A stretch of DNA of 64,000 bases from Shouchella oshimensis (lineage in GTDB: Bacteria > Bacillota > Bacilli > Bacillales > Bacillaceae_D), in the NCBI RefSeq assembly GCF_002019765.1, contig NZ_KV917380.1:610707-674706 (forward strand), given 5' to 3'. The notes below the pieces were generated by a model. That model was given only the letters and a program-made list of their open reading frames with translations. It was not told where the DNA came from and ran no database searches. Within the stretch, counting starts at the first letter, position 1. Every line of letters begins with the position of its first letter. The position numbers and the translations under genes are program-made. Shown here piece by piece: positions 54,921 to 63,409 of the stretch.

Positions 54921-56002
54921 ACTTGATCAGCTCCTAATTTGTTTTGATTGATTTTTGCTTTATAAGCAATTCGATAATACTTTAAGGACGTAGAATCGTC
55001 ATTACGTTGATCAGCAAGTTCTACCATCTCTTCTGCTAATTCACACACTTCGTACAGCAAGCTTGATTCGTATAAATCCTTTATCGCTTGATCGACTAAC
55101 GCGTGATCTTTAGCAATATAAAGACCGTCTAAATAAAGGCAGCGTGCCTTGTATTCTTTATTGTTGTAGTGATCAGCTTCTGATTTCGCTTGTTGAAACA
55201 GTTCTAATGCTTCGTTGCCTTGGTCAAGCTTAAAAAGAGTGTTCGAAAGATCATAACGTGTTTTCATACCGATCTGATGGCTTCGGTGTTCTTCATAGTC
55301 CAACGCTTGATAAAAATAGGTTTTCGCAGCTTCATACTCTTTTTGACGTAATTTGCTCAAGCCAAGTGTGCGCAAGATAAGCGCTGATGTGCGGGGAAAT
55401 GTTGATTCGCGAAAAGCCTCTTTAAGGATGGCATCGCCTGTTTCGAATTCGTGTAATTCAGAGCGTATGGCTCCAAGCACTTGCTTACAGTTAAGTGCTC
55501 TTTCGTAATAGCTCAAACGGTTGAAAATCGTTTCGGCTTGCTCCAAATAAGAGCTGGCTAATAAATACTGATTTAACCGATAGTACACTAATCCAATATA
55601 CAAATAAAATTCCGATTCCTCTGCATCATCATTTACGTGTTCCAGAAGGCGTTCGGCTTTACGGAACATCTTAATCGCTGAACGGTAACGCTCTTGTGTG
55701 TATTCGTATTGACCACTAATGAAATAGTAAAGGTACTTTAAATAACGATCCACCTCCGTTTCAACAAATTCAAATGTGTCACCTAATTCATGCTTCTTAT
55801 TAAATTCATCAATAAAAATATTGTGTCTAAACTCGACGAGTGAATAATAGGCTAAGATCTTGTCATTTGTTTGCATGTGGATAACGGCATGTCGCGCTTC
55901 TTCTTTTAACAGAATGGCTTGCTCATAAGAAGCTGAAATGATGCAGCTGTACCATTCAACGATCTTGGCACCTACTTCTTCAGGTGTTAATGTGTGTTGC
56001 AC
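54917..56002 (-). CDS. rap: Rap phosphatase/regulator (TPR protein)
   Basis: A 361-residue Rap-family protein: N-terminal three-helix bundle (residues 1-70, EEVGAKIVEWYSCIISASYEQA), then about seven TPR units (for example YLYIGLVYYRLNQYLLASSYL and LILRTLGLSKLRQKEYEAA). Rap proteins dephosphorylate Spo0F or block ComA/other regulators until their Phr pentapeptide binds. The conserved bundle region needed for Spo0F dephosphorylation is only partly recognisable, so the target is open. GTG 56002 is 6 bases after AGGTG; the GTG at 56011 lies within that site. Confidence 0.88.
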   Translation of the reverse strand: MQHTLTPEEVGAKIVEWYSCIISASYEQAILLKEEARHAVIHMQTNDKILAYYSLVEFRHNIFIDEFNKKHELGDTFEFVETEVDRYLKYLYYFISGQYEYTQERYRSAIKMFRKAERLLEHVNDDAEESEFYLYIGLVYYRLNQYLLASSYLEQAETIFNRLSYYERALNCKQVLGAIRSELHEFETGDAILKEAFRESTFPRTSALILRTLGLSKLRQKEYEAAKTYFYQALDYEEHRSHQIGMKTRYDLSNTLFKLDQGNEALELFQQAKSEADHYNNKEYKARCLYLDGLYIAKDHALVDQAIKDLYESSLLYEVCELAEEMVELADQRNDDSTSLKYYRIAYKAKINQNKLGADQV

Positions 56003-56189
56003 GCTTTTCACCTACTTGTTAGAGTATATGCTTATTCGTCATTGTAGCAGAAATTTCAATTAATTGTACAAAAAATAAATTTTCCCAACATCGAAAAGGA
56101 TAATATGGCTAGTCTACTTGCTTATGATCAGCACTAGCGAAGAGTAAATGATTTAGCTATGATAAAGATAGCTATAGGAGAGAGGAAAA

Positions 56190-56735
56190 GTGAATCGAAT
56201 GTATCGGAAGGTTTTAGAAACGTCTTTAGGGGCATTTACATTGGCAAGCAATGGGGAACAGTTAACGGGATTGTGGCTTAGAGGGCAGAAATATGAAAAG
56301 CAAACCATCCATACTACAGCAGTTGAAGACAATGATTTGCCTCTCTTTTTAAAAGTAGAGGAGTGGCTAGAGCGTTACGCGCAAGGTGAAGCACCTTCAA
56401 TAGATTTCTTATTAAAGCCTGAAGGAAGTACTTTTAGACAAGAAGTATGGAAGCATTTGCTCGCCATTCCATATGGAGAAGTGGAGACGTATGGCAACAT
56501 TGCGAAAAAAATGGAACGAAGCCATGGAAGAGCGATGTCTGCACAAGCGGTGGGAGGAGCGGTGGGGCATAATCCCATTTCTATTCTCATTCCTTGTCAC
56601 CGTGTAGTGGGTTCTAACGGTAGTTTAACAGGGTATGCTGGGGGGATCGATATGAAAAAGCACCTTTTAACGATTGAAGGTGTCCAAATGAACAGCCTCT
56701 ATGAACCGAGACCAGTCGTTAACAGACATCAATGA
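56190..56735 (+). CDS. ogt: Methylated-DNA-protein-cysteine methyltransferase
   Basis: A 181-residue suicide repair protein that takes alkyl groups from O6-alkylguanine. The active-site motif is IPCHRVVGSNGSLTGYAGG with acceptor C136, and the DNA-binding helix (RAMSAQAVGGAVGHNP) precedes it. The N-terminal ribonuclease-H-like domain is present, so it is a full-length Ogt-type enzyme. GTG start behind GGAGAGAGGAAAA. It is a stand-alone gene converging with the GNAT gene three bases away. Confidence 0.9.
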   Translation: MNRMYRKVLETSLGAFTLASNGEQLTGLWLRGQKYEKQTIHTTAVEDNDLPLFLKVEEWLERYAQGEAPSIDFLLKPEGSTFRQEVWKHLLAIPYGEVETYGNIAKKMERSHGRAMSAQAVGGAVGHNPISILIPCHRVVGSNGSLTGYAGGIDMKKHLLTIEGVQMNSLYEPRPVVNRHQ

Positions 56736-56737
56736 AG

Positions 56738-57205
56738 TTAGGTAATATTGGGAAATAAAGGTTTTTCCATTAACACAATGGGGATGCCGCGCGACATTTG
56801 TTCTTCTTTAATGGTGTAACCGAGAGATTGGTAGAGGGCAATATTTTTTGGGACGCTTACTCTTACTTTGCATTGGAGAAAGGGAACCGCGGCTTTTATT
56901 GCAATGGTTTCTAGCTCTTTTAAAAGCAAGGATGCAATACCTTGTCCTCTTTTTTCCGGAAGAACGGAGAGACGGAAAAAGGATAGTACGTTTGAATGTA
57001 AAGAATAACGTACAACACCAATCGGTTGTGAATTCTCAAGTACAAGTAAAGCTTGTTCCCCATTCAAGAGTTGATTGTGAATAGAAAGGATCGTTTCATC
57101 TAACGCACTTGAAGGAGGAAGCGCTTTTTCATACTCACGGAAAGCTGCTATCATAACAAGGTGGATGGCAGCAGCATCTTGTTCGGTGGCTTCAATAATG
57201 TTCAT
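56738..57205 (-). CDS. GNAT-family N-acetyltransferase
   Basis: A 155-residue single-domain GNAT. The acetyl-CoA pyrophosphate loop is LPEKRGQGIASLLLKELE; strands before it (GVVRYSLHSNVLSFFRLSV) and the ending KNIALYQSLGYTIKEEQMSR are typical. No substrate can be inferred. It lies tail to tail with ogt. Its ATG sits downstream of a weak AAAGGAAT-like ribosome site. Confidence 0.82.
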   Translation of the reverse strand: MNIIEATEQDAAAIHLVMIAAFREYEKALPPSSALDETILSIHNQLLNGEQALLVLENSQPIGVVRYSLHSNVLSFFRLSVLPEKRGQGIASLLLKELETIAIKAAVPFLQCKVRVSVPKNIALYQSLGYTIKEEQMSRGIPIVLMEKPLFPNIT

Positions 57206-57280
57206 GAACTTATTCCTTTCATTTGTTTTGTATTATTATACATTTAATTGATTAATTATTCAATTGTAGTTTAGTCACAA

Positions 57281-57490
57281 TTAAGAACGAAAAGCGTCCT
57301 CTGCTTTTTCGTATATCCAATGTGTAAGTAAGAATGAAAAAACGACTAATAAAGGAAAAAGGAATAGATGAATGGAATAGGTAACGCCGCGGTTAAACTT
57401 GGCAAAGATAAAGTCGATAAGTGGCATAAGAATCCAAAAAAGAAAACAAAAGCTGAACCCGAAGATCACTATTTTCAAAATCGCTTTCAT
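57281..57490 (-). CDS. Small membrane protein (69 aa)
   Basis: A 69-residue protein with two transmembrane helices: LKIVIFGFSFCFLFWILMPL and IHLFLFPLLVVFSFLL, plus an acidic C-terminus (EKAEDAFRS). The chosen ATG (opening MKAILKIV) lies 9 bases after a perfect AAAGGAGG; an in-frame start 33 bases upstream would place the site inside the gene. Family unknown; no operon partner. Confidence 0.62.
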   Translation of the reverse strand: MKAILKIVIFGFSFCFLFWILMPLIDFIFAKFNRGVTYSIHLFLFPLLVVFSFLLTHWIYEKAEDAFRS

Positions 57491-57639
57491 GGCTATGAAC
57501 CTCCTTTGTATTTCTATACCCACATTCGCGTGTTCCAGAATCGGAATATTCTGTTTAATAGTTTTGGATGAGTTTGTGGAAAGTCGCTGAAAGCGGTAAG
57601 TGTTACACGGTTACTCATAAGTTTACACTGGTTCTCCTT

Positions 57640-57669
57640 TTGACATACTAAGTACATAGGTGCAATGAT
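57640..57669 (+). promoter_or_regulatory. Possible SigA promoter of the alarmone synthetase
   Basis: A perfect TTGACA (57640-57645), an 18-base spacer and AATGAT (57664-57669, 4 of 6 matches) lie 40 bp upstream of the start codon. Confidence 0.4.
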
Positions 57670-57709
57670 AGACGTATACTTATTTACACAAAGAAAGGAT
57701 TCCACATCT

Positions 57710-58471
57710 ATGAGCAAACAAGGTAAAGCCGTTACGATGAATCAACTAAAAGAGGCAAAGAAAGAACTAACCCGTTTTATGATGAAGTATAAGTTTGCCT
57801 TAGACGAAATGACAACTAAGATCGAGATACTAGAAGAAGAATTTAGGTACATTCATGAATACAATCCGATTGAAAACATTTCATCCCGTTTAAAAACACC
57901 TGAAAGCTTATTGTTGAAAGTACAGCGGAAGCAGCTGCCTATTAACATAAATGAAATTAAGAAACATATTATGGATATTGCTGGTGTGCGGATTAACTGC
58001 TCGTTTCAAAAGGACATTTTTCTTCTGAAGGAAATGATTGAATCTCAAGACGATCTAAAAGTTATAGAAGTGAAGGATTACATTACAAAACCAAAACCGA
58101 ATGGCTATCGGAGTATGCACATCATTGTAGAGGTTCCGGTCTATTTATCAAACTGCCGCGAGTGTATTCCAGTGGAGATTCAAATTCGAACAGTTGCGAT
58201 GGACTTTTGGGCCAGTTTAGAGCATAAAATCTTTTACAAGTTTGAAAAAGAAGTCCCGTCTGAAATGACAACAGAACTTAAGAAGGTTGCTGACACGGCT
58301 GCTGAGCTTGATCAGCAAATGGAAGCCCTTCATAATGAGTCGTTAAAATATACAACAGAAGCAGATGAAAGTCAGTTGTTTGGCAGTTTGCGTTTTGACC
58401 AAGAACGTCTTCAGCTTCCGAACGAATTGTTAAACTCACTATCTGCATTACAAGAGAAGAAAGATTCGTAA
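57710..58471 (+). CDS. Small alarmone synthetase (YwaC/RelP-like)
   Basis: A 253-residue single-domain (p)ppGpp synthetase that transfers pyrophosphate from ATP to GDP or GTP. RelA/SpoT synthetase motifs are clear: GVRINCSFQKDIF, KDYITKPKPNGYRSMHIIVE and VPVEIQIRTVAMDFWASLEH followed by KIFYK. It lacks the hydrolase, TGS and ACT domains of full-length Rel. The AMDFWASLEHK signature is closer to YwaC (RelP) than to YjbM (RelQ), but this is from memory. ATG 57710 follows AAAGAAAGGA. It may respond to wall or alkaline stress as YwaC does. Confidence 0.87.
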   Translation: MSKQGKAVTMNQLKEAKKELTRFMMKYKFALDEMTTKIEILEEEFRYIHEYNPIENISSRLKTPESLLLKVQRKQLPININEIKKHIMDIAGVRINCSFQKDIFLLKEMIESQDDLKVIEVKDYITKPKPNGYRSMHIIVEVPVYLSNCRECIPVEIQIRTVAMDFWASLEHKIFYKFEKEVPSEMTTELKKVADTAAELDQQMEALHNESLKYTTEADESQLFGSLRFDQERLQLPNELLNSLSALQEKKDS

Positions 58472-58526
58472 CCATTGTACGGGATGTGTTCTTATTATCG
58501 AATATCAGCAAAAAACATACTAAGAT

Positions 58527-58570
58527 TAGTGGGTAAGATCATCGACGGATGAATCTTACCCACTATTTTT
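58527..58570 (+). terminator. Rho-independent terminator
   Basis: TAGTGGGTAAGAT (58527-58539) pairs perfectly with ATCTTACCCACTA (58553-58565), then five T. Ends the alarmone synthetase gene and probably marks the chromosomal side of the insertion element. Confidence 0.88.
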
Positions 58571-58771
58571 CGTTTAGGCGTATAGTGAGAGGTGAAAGAA
58601 AGCTCGACCTAAGCCTCAAGGATCTAGAATCCGTATTAAAAACCGAGCTTCTTCACTTTCATTACTGAATCAGGTTTAAGTATGTTGGGGCCATTGAGCT
58701 CGTGTAGAGGAAATTAGAATCGGAATGATTAAGTGAAGACCTTTCAATGCTAAATGAAAAGAGGAACAATG
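58571..58771 (+). ncRNA. Candidate bridge RNA region of the IS110 element
   Basis: The roughly 200-base non-coding left end precedes the transposase gene. In IS110-group elements the left end encodes a structured bridge RNA whose loops pair with target and donor DNA. No open frame is seen here, and several short pairings exist (for example GAAGAAGCTCGG-like segments around 58600-58650), but I did not fold it, so the RNA and its limits are inferred from position only. Confidence 0.4.
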
Positions 58772-59989
58772 ATGGAGTTTGTAGTCGCTTTAGATGTATC
58801 AATGGGGAAAAGTTACTCGGTCATTTATCAAGACCAAAGATGTTTGTACGAAGAAGAAATTGCTCATAATCAACTAGGATTTCAACAGCTATTCGATCAC
58901 ATTCAGACCCTTCCAGGTAGTGTGACCGTTGTCTTTGAAGCCACAGGGATTTATTCCAAACCAGTGGAGACGTTTTGCCAAAGGAATGCTTTACGTTACT
59001 GTCTTCTTAATCCGTTAGAGGCTAAAAAACAGCTTGAGCTAGGGACACTCAGAAGCTGGAAAACCGACAAACACGATGCCCACTTATTAGCTCAATCTCA
59101 TTCCCTTCACAGAAGAGAGGAAAATCAAACGCATTCCATCATCTATCAACATCTGCGTGACCTCTCGCGTTTTTATCAAGAGATTGAAGAGGAAATTAAA
59201 CGGATGCGTATGTATCTACACAATGCACTCCAGCTTAGTTTCCCAGAGCTTGAACAATTTTTCTCGAGTCGAATTACACCTTACGCTTTAAGTCTGATTG
59301 CGCTCTTTCCTCATCCCGATCTTGTTTTAAGGTCGAGTATCACAAAAATTAAAAATCAGCTCATCAATCATACGTTAAAAAACATTTCACAGAATCGCGC
59401 AAAACAGAAAGCAGTCGAGATCATGAGCTACGCTCACTCTTCTTACCCAGCCGTCTCTATAGAGAGTGTTCAAACTCAAAAGGTACGATACTATGCGCGT
59501 CAGCTTCTTCATCTTTTAGAAGAAAAAGAACGCGTATCTAAAGAACTGATCGAGGAAGCCAAAAACCTTCCTGAGTTTGATTTATTTCTTAGCGTACCTG
59601 GTATTGGAGAAATTAGTGCAGCTCTTGTGATGGGGGAACTTGGTGATCTGTCCCGCTTCTCAAATCACAAAAAAGTGAACGCCTTCGTGGGAATTGATAT
59701 CCGCAGATATCAATCTGGCAAATATCATGGACAAGACCATATTAATAAACGTGGAAATCCCAAAGGGAGAAAGATTTTATATCTCATCATTCGGAACATG
59801 ATCCGCCAGCAGAAAGCAGCTCCTAATCATATTGTCGAGTATTATTACAAATTAAAAAAGCAACCTACCCCCAAGAAGGACAAGGTTGCCGTTGTCGCTT
59901 GTATGAACAAGCTCATAAAGTGTATGTATTCCATGGCTAGGAATCATACAGAGTACGATTACTCGCACGCGGTCTCAATGGACCAATAA
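58772..59989 (+). CDS. IS110-family transposase (DEDD recombinase)
   Basis: A 405-residue intact transposase. The N-terminal RuvC-like domain begins FVVALDVSMGKSYSVIY, with the first Asp of the DEDD set, FEATGIYSKPVE gives the Glu, and WKTDKHDAHLLA the following Asp pair. The C-terminal Tnp_IS110 (transposase_20) domain has the helix-hairpin-helix LSVPGIGEISAALVMGELG and the Ser region NKRGNPKGRK. The coiled coil between them is present. No frameshift is visible, so it may be active. ATG 58772 lies 6 bases after AGAGGA. Confidence 0.9.
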   Translation: MEFVVALDVSMGKSYSVIYQDQRCLYEEEIAHNQLGFQQLFDHIQTLPGSVTVVFEATGIYSKPVETFCQRNALRYCLLNPLEAKKQLELGTLRSWKTDKHDAHLLAQSHSLHRREENQTHSIIYQHLRDLSRFYQEIEEEIKRMRMYLHNALQLSFPELEQFFSSRITPYALSLIALFPHPDLVLRSSITKIKNQLINHTLKNISQNRAKQKAVEIMSYAHSSYPAVSIESVQTQKVRYYARQLLHLLEEKERVSKELIEEAKNLPEFDLFLSVPGIGEISAALVMGELGDLSRFSNHKKVNAFVGIDIRRYQSGKYHGQDHINKRGNPKGRKILYLIIRNMIRQQKAAPNHIVEYYYKLKKQPTPKKDKVAVVACMNKLIKCMYSMARNHTEYDYSHAVSMDQ

Positions 59990-60112
59990 CTGTAGTATAC
60001 CATAGGAACCTTATTTAAAAATAGACAGGGATAAGGTTTATTTCCTATGCCTAGATTTAAAAATAACATCATCAGAATTATTATAAAAACCCTATTGACT
60101 AAACGTAGGAAA
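59990..60112. other. Right end of the IS110 element and flank
   Basis: CATAGGAA plus CCTTAT (60001-60014) pairs with ATAAGG (60031-60036) and TTCCTATG (60042-60049) around a bulge, a strong imperfect hairpin just after the transposase stop. It may be a terminator or a right-end structure. The rest up to 60112 is AT-rich without genes. Confidence 0.5.
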
Positions 60113-60387
60113 GAGGCTGGGACAAAAGTAGATAGACAGACCAAAATGACGAACATTCCTGAAAATAGGAATGTTCGTCGTTTGTTTTATATGAACATTA
60201 GCGGAAGGAGAATCTGAAGACTCCTGGGGGATCAGCACGTGTCTGAAGACTCTGGAGTGGCGGTTTTCCACGGAAGAGACTGAGGCCGTGTCCCCGGAAA
60301 GCGAAGGATTCTCCTGTAGCGGTGCTACTCAGCATATTTTAGACTATTCGTCTTTTCAAATACTACTTTTCGTTATGTCCCAGCCTC
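60113..60387. repeat. Dispersed 275-bp repeat, copy 3
   Basis: Same length and almost the same sequence as copy 1, with perfect inverted ends GAGGCTGGGAC (60113-60123) and GTCCCAGCCTC (60377-60387), and the T run following. It separates the IS110 element from the second sugar importer. Same orientation as the other two copies. Confidence 0.9.
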
Positions 60388-60396
60388 GTTTTTTTT

Positions 60397-61227
60397 TTAT
60401 TTAATGCCTGACATGGTGAATCCATCAACAATATATTTCTGGAAGATCGCAAAGATAATGAGAATCGGAACAACCATTACAGCTGATCCAGCCATTTGCA
60501 ATGCGTAGTTTTCACCGGCTTGTCCTTGAAGGAGGGCGAGTCCAACGGATAAGGTATAAAGGTCTTGAGAATTTGCAACGATTAATGGCCATAAGAAGCT
60601 ATTCCAAGCGCCGATGAAAGCAAGAATCCCTTGCACAGCTAGAATCGATTTAGCCATTGGCAGAACAAGTTTAAAAAAGATATAAAATTCTCCTGCTCCG
60701 TCTAATCGAGCTGCTTCTAATAGGGCATCTGGGATAGTCGTCATAAATTGCTTGAACAAGAATATGCTAAATGCGGCGACGAGTCCTGGCAAGACAATAC
60801 CCGGCATCGTATTGGTTAAACCCATTTCGTTAAGAATGAGATAAACCGGAATCATCGTCACTTGCCCAGGGATCATCATTGTGGCAAGTACAAGAAAGAA
60901 CAGGAGACGATTCCCTTTAAAATTAAATTTTGCAAAACTGTAGCCTGCCATTGCATTGAAAATTAATCCAATCAGAGCGCACCCAACTAAAATTAATGTA
61001 TTTCGTAGATACGTTCCGAAGTTCATTTCGGTAAACAGACGAGTGAAGTTTTCGACTGTCCACGTTTCTGGGAAAATTCGAACAGGTATTTGAATAAGCT
61101 CTGGATTAGGCTTAAATGCCGATAAAAGCATCCACAAAAAAGGAATTGAAAGAATAAACCCAATTACAATGAGAAGAATGGATACAAATCCAATCTCGAT
61201 CTTCGAGCGTTGTTGTTTTTCAGCCAT
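60397..61227 (-). CDS. Sugar ABC transporter permease, MalG type
   Basis: A 276-residue permease with six transmembrane segments and the EAA loop LLEAARLDGAGEFYIFFKLV, ending in the family's KYIVDGFTMSGIK. It is the last gene of the operon GH3 enzyme - binding protein - MalF - MalG, read leftwards. The preceding permease is 12 bp away. No ATPase gene is present, as in the first importer. Confidence 0.87.
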   Translation of the reverse strand: MAEKQQRSKIEIGFVSILLIVIGFILSIPFLWMLLSAFKPNPELIQIPVRIFPETWTVENFTRLFTEMNFGTYLRNTLILVGCALIGLIFNAMAGYSFAKFNFKGNRLLFFLVLATMMIPGQVTMIPVYLILNEMGLTNTMPGIVLPGLVAAFSIFLFKQFMTTIPDALLEAARLDGAGEFYIFFKLVLPMAKSILAVQGILAFIGAWNSFLWPLIVANSQDLYTLSVGLALLQGQAGENYALQMAGSAVMVVPILIIFAIFQKYIVDGFTMSGIK

Positions 61228-61239
61228 ACAAGCCTCCCC

Positions 61240-62151
61240 CTACATGTCGCCTTGTTTTCGACGTAGTGTAAACTGAATTAACGTAGCGATAATGATAATG
61301 ACAAAGAGCACAAATGATGCTGCAGCTGCATAGCCAAAATTACTATAACTAAACCCAGCTTGATAAATAAATAGAGCAATTGAAATTGTCCCGTCGAGTG
61401 GACCGCCTTCCGTCATAACGAATGGCTCTTCAAAGAATTGTAACCAGCCAATAAGCGTTGTCACCGTAATGAAAAACGTCGCAAACCCTAATAAAGGAAA
61501 GGTGATCTTAAAAAACTGCTGAGATCGGCTCGCACCATCAATGGTGGCTGCCTCATAGTAATCTTTAGGAATCGATTGTAATGCAGCTAAATAAATAAGC
61601 ATGTTTATGCCTATGCCTTTCCATACAGCTAAGAGGATCAAGGACAATTTAGCCATTGTTGGATCTTCTAACCACGGCACCGGTCCTGTATTAAAGAAAA
61701 GCAACACTTGATTGAAAAGTCCATAGGAGACGTTATATAGAAATCCCCATATAACAGCAATGGCAACAATATTCGTAATCGCAGGCATGTAGTAAATAAC
61801 TCGAAATAAACGGAATAACTTGTTTGAACTATAATTTAACAGTAAGGCTGCCCCTAATGAACTGATAATGACAAGAGGAACACCAATAACGACATAGAAA
61901 AAGGTGTTGTACATGGATGTCCAGAAAATAGGGTCAGACAAAAGTACACGGTAGTTCTCAATGCCCACGAAAGAAATATTCGACCAATCCGAAATGCCAC
62001 GTAAATCCATATCTGTAAAGCTAATCGTAAGAGCAATAATGATTGGTAATACGGCGAACAATAGGAGCAACAGAACGGCCGGAGCAATAAAGACGTAAGG
62101 GGCACTTTGGCGCTTTCCTTCTCTAGATGGTTTTTTTCGTACCAACTCCAT
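61240..62151 (-). CDS. Sugar ABC transporter permease, MalF type
   Basis: A 303-residue permease with an N-terminal Lys/Arg-rich cytoplasmic tail (MELVRKKPSREGKRQ), six transmembrane segments and the EAA loop YYEAATIDGASRSQQFFKIT. Its ATG directly abuts the stop codon of the binding-protein gene, so translation is coupled. Works with the MalG-type permease to import the sugar delivered by the lipoprotein. Confidence 0.87.
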   Translation of the reverse strand: MELVRKKPSREGKRQSAPYVFIAPAVLLLLLFAVLPIIIALTISFTDMDLRGISDWSNISFVGIENYRVLLSDPIFWTSMYNTFFYVVIGVPLVIISSLGAALLLNYSSNKLFRLFRVIYYMPAITNIVAIAVIWGFLYNVSYGLFNQVLLFFNTGPVPWLEDPTMAKLSLILLAVWKGIGINMLIYLAALQSIPKDYYEAATIDGASRSQQFFKITFPLLGFATFFITVTTLIGWLQFFEEPFVMTEGGPLDGTISIALFIYQAGFSYSNFGYAAAASFVLFVIIIIATLIQFTLRRKQGDM

Positions 62152-63393
62152 TTAGTTTTCCTCCTCTTCCTCATCGGTCACAATCATTGGTTCTATCCGG
62201 GATCGAAAGTCCTTTATTTCTTCTTCAATCGTGTAATCAGCTCTTGTAATCCGTTGTTCAGATCGTTTCCATTCATCATTGATTCGATTCCAATTTAAGA
62301 CTTGCGGTTGAGCACGTGAATGTTGCAGTTGCTCATAATAGGTATAGAGGCGTTCATCCTCTTGTAGGGCAGGGTCTTCCCAAGCATCAACTCGAGGTGG
62401 TAACACACGGACGTCCTTGAAGTAATCGATTTGTGTTTGACGATCTGAGAGGTAGGAAAGAAACGCCACTGCTTCATCTGGATGTTCTGTCCATTCGAAG
62501 ATCGCCATGTTTGAACCACCAATGACGGACGTATTGTTTTCTTTACTCGGCATTAATTTTGTATCCCACTCTTCAAATTCTGGATAATTATCAATCAATT
62601 GTTGATATCGGAATGGAGGCTCAAAAAACATTGGCTGAATCCCGTCAACAAACGACTGCATCGGATCTAATCCTAGTCCAAGAGGAGCAAGATCCTCTTT
62701 AAAGAAACGTGTGTAATAAGTAACTGCTTCAACAAAAGCAGGATCAGAGAAATCAACGCCTTTATCCGTCGTTTCAAACTCGACGCCGTTCTGCCAGGCA
62801 AAGATGTACGGAAGAGTGTCGTCGTTTTCAGGTAATGTCATAGCATATAAGCCGTCTCCTCGATCATATAACGCTTTTGAAGCTTCATACAATTCCTCCC
62901 ATGTGTCTGGACCTTCTGGAAAGCCGACATCAGCTAACAAGTCTGTCCGATAAAAGAGGACGCGTGTTTCTACATACCAAGGAACGGCAACTAATTCACC
63001 GTTGTAGATAGTAGAATCAACGGCACCTTCAAAAAAATGATCAGAATCTAAATTTGGATAGTCCTCAACGTACTCATCTAAAGGTAAAAACGAACCAGTA
63101 CTTGCAAAGTCAGCCATATAGGATGTACCCATTTGAACCACGTCAGGACCGCTACCGGAGGCAACGGCAGTGAGTAGGTTATCGTAAATATTTCCCCACG
63201 GAATGGCTTGAAGATTGACTTTTACGCCTGGGTGTTGCTGTTCAAACTGCTGAATATACCCTTCATTAACAAGTTGCTCTGCTTCCCAACCGATTGCCCA
63301 AACATCTAATGTAACGCCGTCTTCTTCACCATCTGAACATCCTACTAGTCCCATAGAAAGAAGCAACGGTAGTGCACCTAAACTTTTCCGCAT
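62152..63393 (-). CDS. Sugar ABC transporter binding lipoprotein
   Basis: A 413-residue solute-binding lipoprotein. Residues 1-20 are a lipoprotein signal with lipobox LLLSMGLVGC, then an acidic linker (SDGEEDGVTLDVWAIGWEA) and the family 1 SBP fold; SYMADFASTGSFLPLDEYV is a typical SBP_bac_1 segment. It shows the common QQLIDNYPEFEEW and aromatic-rich binding regions but no substrate can be assigned. The ATG lies 7 bases after AAAAGGAGA; an in-frame ATG 30 bases upstream lacks a good site. The gene is 16 bp after the GH3 gene, suggesting a beta-glucoside as substrate. Confidence 0.88.
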   Translation of the reverse strand: MRKSLGALPLLLSMGLVGCSDGEEDGVTLDVWAIGWEAEQLVNEGYIQQFEQQHPGVKVNLQAIPWGNIYDNLLTAVASGSGPDVVQMGTSYMADFASTGSFLPLDEYVEDYPNLDSDHFFEGAVDSTIYNGELVAVPWYVETRVLFYRTDLLADVGFPEGPDTWEELYEASKALYDRGDGLYAMTLPENDDTLPYIFAWQNGVEFETTDKGVDFSDPAFVEAVTYYTRFFKEDLAPLGLGLDPMQSFVDGIQPMFFEPPFRYQQLIDNYPEFEEWDTKLMPSKENNTSVIGGSNMAIFEWTEHPDEAVAFLSYLSDRQTQIDYFKDVRVLPPRVDAWEDPALQEDERLYTYYEQLQHSRAQPQVLNWNRINDEWKRSEQRITRADYTIEEEIKDFRSRIEPMIVTDEEEEEN

Positions 63394-63409
63394 AAGTGAT
63401 TCTCCTTTT

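Larger units (their letters stand above)
58571..60050 (+). mobile_element. IS110-family insertion sequence (ends approximate)
   Basis: One transposase gene with about 200 bp of non-coding sequence in front and a strong hairpin behind it. IS110 elements have no terminal inverted repeats and often no target duplication, so the ends cannot be read directly; the left end must lie after the terminator at 58570 and the right end before the dispersed repeat at 60113. Confidence 0.7.
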
